64,000 bases of DNA, taken from NCBI RefSeq assembly GCF_001436415.1, contig NZ_AYZB01000005.1, positions 62,001-126,000 of the forward strand, read 5' to 3'. The notes under the pieces were generated by a model that worked only from the letters and a program-made list of their open reading frames with translations, ran no database searches and had not been told where the DNA came from. A program made the position numbers and the translations under genes. This stretch comes from Latilactobacillus graminis DSM 20719. Lineage in GTDB: Bacteria > Bacillota > Bacilli > Lactobacillales > Lactobacillaceae. Every line of letters starts with the position of its first letter. Positions within the stretch are counted from its first letter, which is position 1. This document shows, piece after piece, positions 54,046 through 63,202 of the stretch.

Positions 54046-56277
54046 ATGCCAGAAGAAAAAGTAATTTCACAACAGGAAGTGCTACAGTTATGTCAGAAAT
54101 ACATGAATACTGAGCATCTTGCATTTGTCCAAAAAGCATATGATTTTGCAGCTTACGTCCATCGAGAACAGAAGCGTCAATCAGGGGAGCCATATATTAT
54201 TCATCCGATTCAAGTTGCAGGGATTCTTGCTGAGTTAAAGATGGATCCGGCAACGGTTGCGTCTGGCTATTTACACGATGTTGTGGAAGATACCAACATT
54301 ACGTTAGGCGATGTGGAGGAGATGTTTGGTAAAGATGTTGCGGTGATCGTTGATGGTGTCACCAAACTTGGAAAAATCAAGTATAAATCGCATCAAGAAC
54401 AACTAGCTGAAAACCATCGGAAGATGTTACTAGCAATGGCCAAAGATTTGCGGGTTATTATGGTCAAACTCGCCGATCGATTGCATAATATGCGGACATT
54501 AAAACATTTGAAGCCAGAAAAACAGCGTCGTATCGCGAATGAAACGCTTGAAATTTATGCTCCACTCGCTGATCGATTAGGGATTAGTAAGGTTAAATGG
54601 GAGCTTGAAGATATTGCCTTACGTTATTTGAATCCACAACAATACTATCGGATTGTACATTTAATGAATTCAAAGCGGACACAACGGGAGGCTTATATTC
54701 AAGAAGCAATTGAAGATATTAAGGATTCAATTGCTGATTTGGATATGAATTATGAGATTTATGGGCGGCCCAAGCATCTTTATTCAATTTATCGCAAGAT
54801 GCGCGATCAACATAAGCAATTTGAGGAGTTATATGATTTGCTTGCGATTCGGGTTGTTGTGGATTCCATTAAAGATTGTTACGCTGTTTTAGGTGCCATT
54901 CATACGAAATGGAAACCAATGCCCGGCCGGTTTAAAGACTATATTGCCATGCCTAAGGCCAACATGTACCAATCAATTCACACGACTGTCATTGGTCCTA
55001 AAGGGAAACCGTTAGAAGTACAAATTCGGACACAAGAGATGCATGATGTGGCAGAATACGGCGTTGCTGCTCATTGGGCTTACAAAGAAGGTGTTAAGGA
55101 GCAGCTTAAACTAGATGAATCTGGACGTAAGTTAGATTTGTTCCGCGAAATATTGGAAATTCAAGATGCTTCCGATGATGCTGCTGAATTCATGGAAAGT
55201 GTGAAGGGCGATATTTTTAGTGATCGCGTTTATGTCTTTACTCCTAAAGGGGACGTTTACGAATTACCCAAAGGATCAGTACCTCTTGATTTTGCGTATT
55301 TAGTGCATACCGAAGTGGGGAACCATGCAGTTGGCGCCAAGATTAACGGTAAAATTGTGCCCTTGAACTATCAATTACGTAACGGGGATATCGTTGAGAT
55401 GTTGACCTCAACGAGTGCAACACCAAGCCAAGATTGGATCAAGCTGGCATTTACGGCCCGCGCGCGTAACAAGGTTAAACGCTATTTTAAAAAAGAAGAT
55501 CGTGATGAAAATATTGAAAAAGGACGCACAGCGGTTGAACATCTATTAGCAGAAGATGGCTATTTACCCAAAGAACATCTCACTAAAACGGCTGTTGCTG
55601 TGATCTTACCTCACTTTAACTTTAACGCTGAAGAAGAATTATTCGCTGCGATTGGGTTTGGCGAGATTTCACCCCAGGCAGTTGTTAATCGTTTGACGGT
55701 CAAAGAACGACGGGCCAAAGAAGCTAGCGAACAAAAAGCACTGGAAGCTGAAATTTTGTCTGCAAAGGATTCGCAGCAACCTGGTCCTAAAGCGACTGGC
55801 AGTCATATTACAATCAAACATGAAGATGGTGTAATCATCGAAGGTGTTGATAATGTGTTGGTCCGCTTGAGCAAGTGTTGCAACCCGGTTCCTGGTGATG
55901 ATATTGTTGGCTATGTGACAAAAGGGCGTGGGGTTTCGGTTCATCGGCGTGATTGCCCCAATATTGTCGATCGAGCCGATATGAATCGTCGTTTGACGGA
56001 AGTTAGCTGGGAAAATACTAATGTCAAAAACGATCAACTTTACGATGCTAATTTAGAAGTCTACGGCTATAACCGGGGCGGTTTATTAAATAATGTCTTG
56101 CAAGTTCTAAATGCCCATACGAAGCAATTAAATAATGTAATGGGTCGCATTGATCATGATAAGATGGCGGACATCCATGTCACGGTTGGAATTCGTAATA
56201 CGGATCATTTAGAACAAATTATGGAAGCAGTCAAAAATGTACCAGATGTCTACGAAGTCAAACGGGTTCAAGGATAG
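54046..56277 (+). CDS. relA: Bifunctional (p)ppGpp synthetase/hydrolase RSH
   Basis: The 743-residue stringent-response enzyme has the HD hydrolase domain (HPIQVAGILAELKMDPATV, catalytic His77-Asp78 in YLHDVVEDT, LADRLHNMRT), the synthetase domain (YEIYGRPKHLYSIYRKM, about 240-256), a TGS domain (VFTPKGDVYELPKGSVPLDFAY), a zinc-finger/RIS region with KCCNPVPGDDIVGYV, and a C-terminal ACT domain. All hydrolase residues look intact, so it should both make and degrade (p)ppGpp. ATG 54046 follows GGAGTGGG. Confidence 0.95.
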   Translation: MPEEKVISQQEVLQLCQKYMNTEHLAFVQKAYDFAAYVHREQKRQSGEPYIIHPIQVAGILAELKMDPATVASGYLHDVVEDTNITLGDVEEMFGKDVAVIVDGVTKLGKIKYKSHQEQLAENHRKMLLAMAKDLRVIMVKLADRLHNMRTLKHLKPEKQRRIANETLEIYAPLADRLGISKVKWELEDIALRYLNPQQYYRIVHLMNSKRTQREAYIQEAIEDIKDSIADLDMNYEIYGRPKHLYSIYRKMRDQHKQFEELYDLLAIRVVVDSIKDCYAVLGAIHTKWKPMPGRFKDYIAMPKANMYQSIHTTVIGPKGKPLEVQIRTQEMHDVAEYGVAAHWAYKEGVKEQLKLDESGRKLDLFREILEIQDASDDAAEFMESVKGDIFSDRVYVFTPKGDVYELPKGSVPLDFAYLVHTEVGNHAVGAKINGKIVPLNYQLRNGDIVEMLTSTSATPSQDWIKLAFTARARNKVKRYFKKEDRDENIEKGRTAVEHLLAEDGYLPKEHLTKTAVAVILPHFNFNAEEELFAAIGFGEISPQAVVNRLTVKERRAKEASEQKALEAEILSAKDSQQPGPKATGSHITIKHEDGVIIEGVDNVLVRLSKCCNPVPGDDIVGYVTKGRGVSVHRRDCPNIVDRADMNRRLTEVSWENTNVKNDQLYDANLEVYGYNRGGLLNNVLQVLNAHTKQLNNVMGRIDHDKMADIHVTVGIRNTDHLEQIMEAVKNVPDVYEVKRVQG

Positions 56278-56289
56278 GAGTCAGTAAAT

Positions 56290-56739
56290 ATGCGAGTTGT
56301 ATTACAACGGGTAAGTCAAGCAAGTGTCACAATTAATGAGAGTGTGGTCGGACAAATTGATCGCGGCGTTTTGTTATTGGTGGGGATTTGTGATGCTGAT
56401 ACTGAAACCGATTTAGATTATTTAGTTAACAAAATAAGTCACTTACGGATCTTTGAAGATCAAGCAGGTAAGATGAACTTGGCATTAAATCAAGTCAATG
56501 GTGCTATTTTATCTGTTTCGCAGTTTACGTTATTTGCCAACACACACAAGGGCAACCGACCTAGTTTTACGGCGGCTGGTAAACCGGTATATGCCAAACG
56601 TTTGTATGATCAGTTTAATCAAAAATTGGCGGCAACCGGGATTCCCCTGGCAACCGGTGAATTCGGGGCTGACATGCAAGTCACATTGGTCAATGACGGT
56701 CCGGTAACGATTATATTTGATACGAAGGAGAATCTATAA
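56290..56739 (+). CDS. dtd: D-aminoacyl-tRNA deacylase
   Basis: The 149-residue enzyme removes D-amino acids from tRNA. It begins [16 protein letters not shown] and has [19 protein letters not shown] (about 77-95) and the GP-containing [11 protein letters not shown], both family signatures. It follows rsh by 12 bases, the standard arrangement. Confidence 0.96.
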   Translation: MRVVLQRVSQASVTINESVVGQIDRGVLLLVGICDADTETDLDYLVNKISHLRIFEDQAGKMNLALNQVNGAILSVSQFTLFANTHKGNRPSFTAAGKPVYAKRLYDQFNQKLAATGIPLATGEFGADMQVTLVNDGPVTIIFDTKENL

Positions 56740-56743
56740 GTTG

Positions 56744-57364
56744 ATGAGATATCAAAATGCAATTTGGGATTTTGATGGGACATTGTATGACACATATCCT
56801 GCTATGATGGCAGCCCTTGTCCAAGTGTATCGACAGCATCAAGTGGCGGTTGACTCAAAACAGTTGTACCAGACGATTAAGCAGACATCGATTAAACGCG
56901 TCTTACAAGGACTTGCACAGCAAACTGAGATTGCGTTTGAACAGTTGGATCAAGAGTACCATCAACTGGAGCAAAAATTACAACAAGCACCGCAACCTTA
57001 TCCAGGCGCAGCGACGATTTTGCAACAAGTGAGCTTAAATGGACAAAATTTCTTGTTGACCCATCGGGATAGCGCCGCTGAACGGTTTCTAGCAGCCGAC
57101 GGTTTAATCGATTACTTTACAGCGATTATCACTAGTCAGGCAGGTTTTGCTAGAAAACCGGCGCCTGATAGTTTAAATACGCTCTGTGAACAATACCAAT
57201 TAGATAAAATTAAAACTGTGATGATTGGTGATCGAGAACTCGATATCCAAGCAGGCATTAATGCGCAAGTAGCGACAGCCTATTTTGATATTGATCATTT
57301 ACCAATTACGGTGCAACCAACGCTTACGATTACGCAGTTAGGGGCCTTAAAACCTTATTTTTAA
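56744..57364 (+). CDS. HAD-family hydrolase (phosphoglycolate phosphatase-like)
   Basis: The 206-residue protein has HAD motif I WDFDGTLYDTYP (Asp nucleophile about residue 10), motif II LLTHRDS, and motif III/IV KPAPDS ... MIGDRELDIQAG, and a helical cap (about 20-85). Substrate unknown; phosphosugar or nucleotide are typical. An in-frame TTG at 56741 lies closer to the RBS AAGGAG (56724-56729) and could be the true start. Follows dtd. Confidence 0.85.
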   Translation: MRYQNAIWDFDGTLYDTYPAMMAALVQVYRQHQVAVDSKQLYQTIKQTSIKRVLQGLAQQTEIAFEQLDQEYHQLEQKLQQAPQPYPGAATILQQVSLNGQNFLLTHRDSAAERFLAADGLIDYFTAIITSQAGFARKPAPDSLNTLCEQYQLDKIKTVMIGDRELDIQAGINAQVATAYFDIDHLPITVQPTLTITQLGALKPYF

Positions 57365-57367
57365 ATT

Positions 57368-57406
57368 AAAAAAAGCGGTGTCGATCGATGATCGACACCG
57401 CTTTAA
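57368..57406. terminator. Terminator between HAD gene and convergent DUF3397 gene
   Basis: A near-perfect 14-bp stem (57372-57385 with 57391-57404) has a long T tract on the minus strand and a short one on the plus strand. Confidence 0.85.
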
Positions 57407-57409
57407 TCA

Positions 57410-57760
57410 TCAAAGCAGACTAATAATTAAAAATGAAACATACCATATTCCAGACATTACAAAGATAAAACGCCACCAACTATGTAAAAATTTATGTAGA
57501 TAAAGGGCATGTTCGAAGTAAAAACGGGTGAGAATCCAAATAATCCCCCACAAGCAAATGGCCAAACTAAAAAACCAACCCGCTTTACGAAAAACGGGCA
57601 GACTTAGGTAAACAGCGCTGATTAATAACGGTATTGGCAATAAATCGACTAGTGGCAACCGATATTTGAATAAACGGCGGGCTAACCAATTTAATCCGTA
57701 ACCAATGGCTAAACAGATTAACGGTAAGCTTGCAAATAAAAGCGTGGTTGTAAGTGGCAT
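57410..57760 (-). CDS. DUF3397-like membrane protein
   Basis: The 116-residue protein has four or so membrane helices and ends in WRFIFVMSGIWYVSFLIISLL. Size, topology and position just before mraZ fit DUF3397 of lactobacilli. ATG 57760 follows GAGGTG; the in-frame GTG at 57769 lies inside that RBS. Function unknown. Confidence 0.7.
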   Translation of the reverse strand: MPLTTTLLFASLPLICLAIGYGLNWLARRLFKYRLPLVDLLPIPLLISAVYLSLPVFRKAGWFFSLAICLWGIIWILTRFYFEHALYLHKFLHSWWRFIFVMSGIWYVSFLIISLL

Positions 57761-57825
57761 TTGAATCACCTCGAAAGTTAATATCTCTATTGTACCGTCT
57801 TTGGGAAAAGATAAAAAGGACTGAG

Positions 57826-57854
57826 TTGCACTTTGAGGTAATTCGGTGTAAACT
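57826..57854 (+). promoter_or_regulatory. Promoter of the DUF4044-type gene
   Basis: TTGCAC (57826-57831), 17 bases, TAAACT (57849-57854). Confidence 0.6.
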
Positions 57855-57887
57855 GCTGATAAGCAAAAAGTCTAGGTGGTGAAATAA

Positions 57888-58010
57888 TTGAAGAAGCAAA
57901 CAAGTACGTTTAGTCGGATTACCAAAATTTTCGTTTGGGTTATGTTGATCGCCACAGTAGGCTCAGTTATTTTTGGTTCATTAGCGGCAACCGGTATTTT
58001 AAATTTCTAA
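57888..58010 (+). CDS. DUF4044-type 40-residue membrane protein
   Basis: A very short gene with a TTG start after TAGGTGGTG (57873-57881). The product has a basic N-terminus (KKQTSTFSRITK) and one membrane helix (IFVWVMLIATVGSVIFGSLA, residues about 14-33). This matches the DUF4044 proteins that lactobacilli encode just upstream of mraZ. It has its own promoter and terminator. Function unknown. Confidence 0.75.
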   Translation: MKKQTSTFSRITKIFVWVMLIATVGSVIFGSLAATGILNF

Positions 58011-58022
58011 AATTAATTAAAA

Positions 58023-58060
58023 GTAGCGGCCGAGATAAAATTCTCGACCGCTTATTTTTT
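58023..58060 (+). terminator. Terminator after the DUF4044-type gene
   Basis: An 11-bp stem with one mismatch (58025-58035 with 58042-58052) is followed by TTATTTTTT. Confidence 0.8.
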
Positions 58061-58097
58061 AGCGTGTAAACAGCACTTAAGGTTAAACCAACATACG

Positions 58098-58132
58098 AGC
58101 AGTCAATTGGATAAATAAATGACTGCTTTTTT
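58098..58132 (+). terminator. Second terminator-like hairpin upstream of mraZ
   Basis: AGCAGTCA (58098-58105) pairs with TGACTGCT (58120-58127), followed by a T6 tract. No ORF lies between this and the previous terminator. Confidence 0.6.
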
Positions 58133-58210
58133 GAGTTATAAAAGTGGAGGCCTGCTTCACTTTAAGTGGGGTTAGTTCTAAAATAATAAGATTTTGGTTT
58201 TTTTAGGCAA

Positions 58211-58240
58211 AATGTGGTAGAAAGTGGGGGATTGTGGTAG
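58211..58240 (+). promoter_or_regulatory. MraZ box (three 10-bp GTGG repeats) at the dcw promoter
   Basis: Three consecutive 10-base blocks each carry GTGG at the same position: AATGTGGTAG, AAAGTGGGGG, ATTGTGGTAG. MraZ represses its own operon through tandem GTGG/TGGG-type repeats. An extended -10 (TGGTAGACT, 58235-58243) overlaps the last repeat. Confidence 0.75.
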
Positions 58241-58278
58241 ACTAAAATCAGTTAAGGTGGGTAAAGAGGTGAATTGTT

Positions 58279-58710
58279 ATGTTCATGGGTGAATTTCATC
58301 ACACAATTGATACGAAGGGTCGGTTAATTATGCCGGCTAAATTTCGTGAATCATTGGGACCAGAATTTGTACTCACTCGTGGCATGGACAATTGTATTTT
58401 TGGGTACCCGCTCAGCGAATGGGAGCAATTGGAAGCGAAATTGAAGAAATTGCCCCTCGCAAAAAAAGACGCCCGCGCGTTCGTCCGTTTTTTCTACTCA
58501 GCGGCTGTCGAATGTTCTCCAGATAAGCAGGGCCGAGTAACGATTCCGACAACCCTTGCTAAACATGCCGATCTTGAAAAAGATTGTGTGTTAATTGGGG
58601 TTTCAAATCGGATCGAAATTTGGAGCCAGTCAAAATGGTTGCACTTTAGTGAAGAAGCTGAGGCAAATTTCGATGATATCGCAGAAAATATGTTAGATTT
58701 TGATCTTTAG
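58279..58710 (+). CDS. mraZ: Transcriptional regulator MraZ
   Basis: The 143-residue protein consists of two SpoVT/AbrB-like domains. It begins [23 protein letters not shown] and repeats the DxKGR motif as [14 protein letters not shown] (about 79-92). It autoregulates the dcw cluster through the repeats upstream. RBS AAAGAGGTG. rsmH follows after 15 bases. Confidence 0.96.
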   Translation: MFMGEFHHTIDTKGRLIMPAKFRESLGPEFVLTRGMDNCIFGYPLSEWEQLEAKLKKLPLAKKDARAFVRFFYSAAVECSPDKQGRVTIPTTLAKHADLEKDCVLIGVSNRIEIWSQSKWLHFSEEAEANFDDIAENMLDFDL

Positions 58711-58725
58711 AAGGATGGTAAGTAG

Positions 58726-59682
58726 ATGACAGAGACATTTAAACATCAAAGTGTTCTATTGAAAGAAACGGTTGATGCCTTGAATGTGCAACCTGATGGT
58801 GTTTATGTAGACGCAACGTTGGGTGGTGGGGGCCATAGTGAATATTTGTTATCGCAGTTGACCACTGGCCATCTTTACTCGTTTGATCAAGATGATCACG
58901 CTTTAGCCAGCAGTAAACAGCGGTTGGCACAATATGCCGAGGCTGGGCAAGTGACCTTCATTAAGAGTAATTTTCGTTATTTAAAAGCCGCACTTGCAGA
59001 ACATGGTGTTACTAAGATTGACGGTATTTTATATGATTTAGGGGTTTCTTCACCACAGTTCGACGATGCGCAACGCGGGTTTAGTTATAAAAAAGAAGCG
59101 CCACTTGATATGCGAATGGATCAAGGGGCAGCCTTGAGTGCCTATAATGTTGTTAACGAGTGGACTTATCAACAATTAATTAAGATATTTTTTCGCTATG
59201 GCGAAGAAAAATTTTCTAAGCAAGTTGCTCGTAAAATTGAACAACAGCGTATAATTGCACCGATTGAAACGACCATTGAGTTAGCTGATTTGATTAAATC
59301 AGCGATCCCAGCTCCGGCAAGGCGAAAGGGTGGTCATCCGGCTAAGCGGATTTTCCAAGCAATTCGGATTGCAGTTAACGATGAACTAGGTGCAATTGAA
59401 GATTCTTTAGAACAAGCAATTCCATTAATTAAGATTGGTGGTCGGATTAGCGTTATTACGTTCCAATCTCTTGAAGATCGACTGGTTAAGACGATGTTTA
59501 AAGAACAAGCAACGCTACCAGATTTACCGAAGGGACTGCCAATTTTACCAGAAAAACAACAAACGGTATTAAAACTAGTGAATCGTAAACCGATTTTACC
59601 GACGGACGATGAGCTAGAAGTGAATCACCGCGCGCATAGCGCTAAACTACGAGTTGCGGAAAAACAAAAAGAAACTGACTAG
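58726..59682 (+). CDS. rsmH: 16S rRNA (cytosine-1402-N4)-methyltransferase
   Basis: The 318-residue enzyme has [13 protein letters not shown] (6-18), SAM motif [15 protein letters not shown] (about 28-42), [23 protein letters not shown] and [18 protein letters not shown]. Length is typical. Follows mraZ in the dcw order. Confidence 0.96.
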   Translation: MTETFKHQSVLLKETVDALNVQPDGVYVDATLGGGGHSEYLLSQLTTGHLYSFDQDDHALASSKQRLAQYAEAGQVTFIKSNFRYLKAALAEHGVTKIDGILYDLGVSSPQFDDAQRGFSYKKEAPLDMRMDQGAALSAYNVVNEWTYQQLIKIFFRYGEEKFSKQVARKIEQQRIIAPIETTIELADLIKSAIPAPARRKGGHPAKRIFQAIRIAVNDELGAIEDSLEQAIPLIKIGGRISVITFQSLEDRLVKTMFKEQATLPDLPKGLPILPEKQQTVLKLVNRKPILPTDDELEVNHRAHSAKLRVAEKQKETD

Positions 59683-59693
59683 AAGGATTGATG

Positions 59694-60068
59694 ATGATGG
59701 TAACTAACACGGCACGTCAATTAGAAACACCAGTAGCACCGCTAGAAACGCAATCAACTATACATAAACACGCGGTTATCAGCCAGTCTAAAAAAGTGGC
59801 TTTTTCAGCTGTTGAAAAATTAGTGGCATCGATAATTGGGATTGTTTTTTTTGCAATGCTAGTTAGCTTATTAACAACGAAAATTGCCGTAGTTAACGCA
59901 CAGCGTGGTCTAGAAAGCACGACTCAAAAGATGACTCAAGTGAGCGCTAACAACAATGATTTAAAACAAGAAATTGGTGAATTAACCAGTTCTGATCGGC
60001 TCAATGCCTTTGCCCAAAAACATGACCTTAAATTAAATGAAAATAATATTCGGAACGTGTCTAAATGA
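59694..60068 (+). CDS. ftsL: Cell division protein FtsL
   Basis: The 124-residue bitopic protein has a cytosolic N-terminus of about 45 residues, one membrane helix (IGIVFFAMLVSLLTTKIAVV) and an extracellular leucine-zipper-like coil ending [14 protein letters not shown]. Several ATGs occur at 59691-59699 after AGAAGGA; 59694 gives the best spacing. It overlaps pbp2x by 4 bases. Sequence conservation in this family is low; position is the main evidence. Confidence 0.88.
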   Translation: MMVTNTARQLETPVAPLETQSTIHKHAVISQSKKVAFSAVEKLVASIIGIVFFAMLVSLLTTKIAVVNAQRGLESTTQKMTQVSANNNDLKQEIGELTSSDRLNAFAQKHDLKLNENNIRNVSK

Positions 60069-62197
60069 AATCAGTTAAGATACGTAAGAGTCCACGGCGG
60101 AATCGACGCGTTTTTGGCAGACTTTTATTGCTAATTATCGCGGCGATTTTTCTAGTTTTCGCCGGCCGCTTTGCTTATATCGCTGTTACTGGGCATATTG
60201 CAGGGGTGAATTTAACGAAACGGTCACAGAAAAAATATAAGGCGGATGCAGTGATTCATGCACAGCGGGGAACGATTTATGATTCTTTAGGCAATGTTTT
60301 AGCACAGGATATCAATGCTTATTCTGTCTATGCGGTGTTGAGTCATGATTACGTTGGCCCGAATAAAAAGCCGTTATATGTTACTGATAAGAAAAAAACG
60401 GCTAAAGTGCTTAGCCACTATCTACCATTGAGTGCAGCTAAGATTTATCAACAACTAACACCAGCTAATCGCGCTGCTTATCAAGTTGAGTTTGGTGGTG
60501 CAGGGCAAAACCTATCACTGAGCATTAAACGTAAAATTGAAAAGGAACATTTAACGGGTATTTATTTCAACGAGTCGCCAACGCGCTTGTATCCCAATGG
60601 AACTTTTGCTTCGCACGTAATTGGTATTGCACAAGCGCCTAAAGGTAAAGAATCGAATAATCAAGGATTAGTCGGCGTGATGGGAATTGAAAAATATTTC
60701 AATAAACAACTGGCTGGTCAAGACGGCTACCGAAATTTTGCCCGTGATTCTTATGGTTATGCAATTAATCAAAAGCAAAGTAAAGTTAAGACCGCAAAAA
60801 ATGGGCAAGATGTATACTTGACATTAGATTCTCGGCTACAATCATACTTAGAAAGCCTACTAACGGATGTCAATAAAAAATATCAGCCCAAGAGTATGAA
60901 TGCAGTCTTAATGAATGCGAAAACCGGTGAGATTTTGGCTGCATCGCAGCGACCAACTTTTAATGCTAGTACCAAAAAAGGAATTGATAGTATTTGGCGC
61001 GACACTTTAGTTGAGGATGGCTATGAGCCAGGCTCTGTTTTAAAAATTGCGACACTTGCAGCAGCAATTGATTCAGGTCACTATAATCCCAATCAGTACT
61101 ATCAATCGGGCTCGATTGAAGTTGGTGATAAGAAGATTAGTGATTGGCAGACTAGTGGGTGGGGTATGATTCCACTCAGCCAAGCATTTGCACGATCAAG
61201 TAATGTTGGGATGGTTAAGCTCGAACAAACAATGGGACCTAAAGTATGGCAGGAATATATCCGGAAATTTGGTTTCTTAAAACCAACTGGCATTAAATTA
61301 CCTGGTGAAACAGCAGGAACCCTACAATATGATCGTCCACTTGATCAAGCTACGACATCGTTTGGTCAAGGGATTAATGTAAACGTGATGCAGATGCTCC
61401 AAATGACCAGTGCGATTGCCAATAATGGCACAATGATTAAGCCACAGATTTTATCCGGTATTAATCAAGATCATCAATTAAAACCAATTAAGGCTGGAAA
61501 GCCAATTAAAACAAGTACGGCAAAATCCGTGCTCCAAAATATGGAAGATGTTGTTTATCAAGATTATGGAACGGGACAGGTTTATCAGATTCCGGGTTAT
61601 CGAGTAGCGGCTAAAACAGGAACCGCCCAAATTACCGACCCTAATGGTGGCTATTTAACCGGGACTAGTAATTATATTTTCTCAGTGGCCGGGATTGCGC
61701 CAGCTGATAACCCCCAGTATATTTTATATGTGACGCTGAAACAGCCACAGAATATGACTGACAGTGCTGAGAATATTTTGGCACAGATATTTAATCCGAT
61801 GATGAAACGGGCGTTGGAATATACTAAAAAAGCTGAGAAAGATCCGCAACAACAAGTTAAGGTGACCTCAGTCATCAGTGAATCAACGACAAGCGCACAA
61901 AAAAAATTAACAAGTTTGGGCTTGCAGACAGCATTGGTGGGCAGTGGCAATTTAGTGGTTCAACAGCTCCCCAAGGCCGGTAGTATTATTTTACCGAACC
62001 AACGGGTAATTCTAATGACTAACGGGGCAATGACCATGCCGGATGTCACCGGTTGGTCGAAAAATGATCTCTTGAAGCTTGCCCAATTGACAGGCATTGA
62101 AATCGAGATTAAAGGTAGCGGTTATGCGTATCATCAGAGTCTAGCAGCTAATGGATTGTTAGACGGTGTTAAAAATATTAAAGTACAATTAAAATAG
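60065..62197 (+). CDS. pbpX: Penicillin-binding protein 2X/FtsI with PASTA domains
   Basis: The 710-residue division transpeptidase has one N-terminal membrane helix (about 18-40), a dimerisation domain, the active-site Ser324 in EPGSVLK (S-x-x-K), SSN (378-380) and KTGT (517-520). Two C-terminal PASTA-like domains follow (about 600-710). The Ser region reads PGSVLK where PGSTMK is more usual; function should be retained. The family often carries beta-lactam resistance determinants near these motifs, which I cannot judge here. Confidence 0.95.
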   Translation: MKSVKIRKSPRRNRRVFGRLLLLIIAAIFLVFAGRFAYIAVTGHIAGVNLTKRSQKKYKADAVIHAQRGTIYDSLGNVLAQDINAYSVYAVLSHDYVGPNKKPLYVTDKKKTAKVLSHYLPLSAAKIYQQLTPANRAAYQVEFGGAGQNLSLSIKRKIEKEHLTGIYFNESPTRLYPNGTFASHVIGIAQAPKGKESNNQGLVGVMGIEKYFNKQLAGQDGYRNFARDSYGYAINQKQSKVKTAKNGQDVYLTLDSRLQSYLESLLTDVNKKYQPKSMNAVLMNAKTGEILAASQRPTFNASTKKGIDSIWRDTLVEDGYEPGSVLKIATLAAAIDSGHYNPNQYYQSGSIEVGDKKISDWQTSGWGMIPLSQAFARSSNVGMVKLEQTMGPKVWQEYIRKFGFLKPTGIKLPGETAGTLQYDRPLDQATTSFGQGINVNVMQMLQMTSAIANNGTMIKPQILSGINQDHQLKPIKAGKPIKTSTAKSVLQNMEDVVYQDYGTGQVYQIPGYRVAAKTGTAQITDPNGGYLTGTSNYIFSVAGIAPADNPQYILYVTLKQPQNMTDSAENILAQIFNPMMKRALEYTKKAEKDPQQQVKVTSVISESTTSAQKKLTSLGLQTALVGSGNLVVQQLPKAGSIILPNQRVILMTNGAMTMPDVTGWSKNDLLKLAQLTGIEIEIKGSGYAYHQSLAANGLLDGVKNIKVQLK

Positions 62198-62223
62198 TAA
62201 GATCGATTAAAGGAGTTTATGAA

Positions 62224-63186
62224 ATGGTAGCTGGTCAATTTTTAGTCCCATTAATGAGTGGTTTTGTAATAACGGTGATTTTTATGCCGCTTTTTATTGG
62301 TTATTTACGGTTAAAAAAAGAAGGACAAACAATTCGCGAAGAAGGGCCTAAGTGGCACGCTAAAAAAAATGGCACGCCAACCATGGGGGGACTCTTGTTC
62401 ATTATTGCCGCGGTTGTTTCAAGTATCTGGGTAGGATTATTCTTAAAAAAATTAACAAATAGTTTATTAATTACCTTATTTATTCTTGTTTTATATGGGA
62501 TGCTTGGCTTCGCAGATGATTTCATTAAGGTTTTCCATAAGCAAAATTTAGGCTTACGGGCTTGGCAAAAATTATGTGGTCAGATTATTGGCGGAATTGT
62601 TTTCTTGATTGTTTATTTTCATGAAGGCTTTAGTAGGGCCCTCGAGATTCCAGTGCTTGGGACTATTTCAAGTCAATGGTTTTTTTCTTTATTCGTCTTA
62701 GTATGGTTAGTTGGGTTTTCAAATGCTGTTAACTTAACTGACGGGATTGATGGCTTAGTTGCCGGATTAGCAACGATTTCATTTGTAACTTACACGATTA
62801 TTGCTTTGCGTCAAAATCAAGTCGATGTTGCAATCTTTGGTCTAAGCATAATTGGTGGCCTACTCGGTTTTTTAATCTTTAATAAAAAACCGGCGCAAAT
62901 CTTCATGGGGGATGTCGGGTCACTTGCATTAGGTGGTGCTTTGGCAGCTATGTCGATCTTATTACACCGGGAATTTTCACTACTATTAGTCGGATTAGTG
63001 TATGTCATCGAAACGGCAAGTGTGATGTTACAAGTTGCTTCATTCAAACTATTTCATAAGCGGATTTTTAAGATGAGTCCCATTCATCATCACTTTGAAA
63101 TGTCAGGGTGGAGTGAATGGCGGATTGATATCAGCTTCTGGGTATTTGGTATCATCTGTTCCACAATTTATCTGTTAATTTTTTAG
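62224..63186 (+). CDS. mraY: Phospho-N-acetylmuramoyl-pentapeptide transferase
   Basis: The 320-residue, ten-helix enzyme makes lipid I. The active-site motifs are GFADDFIKV (about 98), [15 protein letters not shown] (about 168-182) and [14 protein letters not shown] (about 281). RBS AAAGGAG. It follows pbp2x in standard dcw order. Confidence 0.96.
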   Translation: MVAGQFLVPLMSGFVITVIFMPLFIGYLRLKKEGQTIREEGPKWHAKKNGTPTMGGLLFIIAAVVSSIWVGLFLKKLTNSLLITLFILVLYGMLGFADDFIKVFHKQNLGLRAWQKLCGQIIGGIVFLIVYFHEGFSRALEIPVLGTISSQWFFSLFVLVWLVGFSNAVNLTDGIDGLVAGLATISFVTYTIIALRQNQVDVAIFGLSIIGGLLGFLIFNKKPAQIFMGDVGSLALGGALAAMSILLHREFSLLLVGLVYVIETASVMLQVASFKLFHKRIFKMSPIHHHFEMSGWSEWRIDISFWVFGIICSTIYLLIF

Positions 63187-63202
63187 AAGAGGGCGAATTT
63201 AA

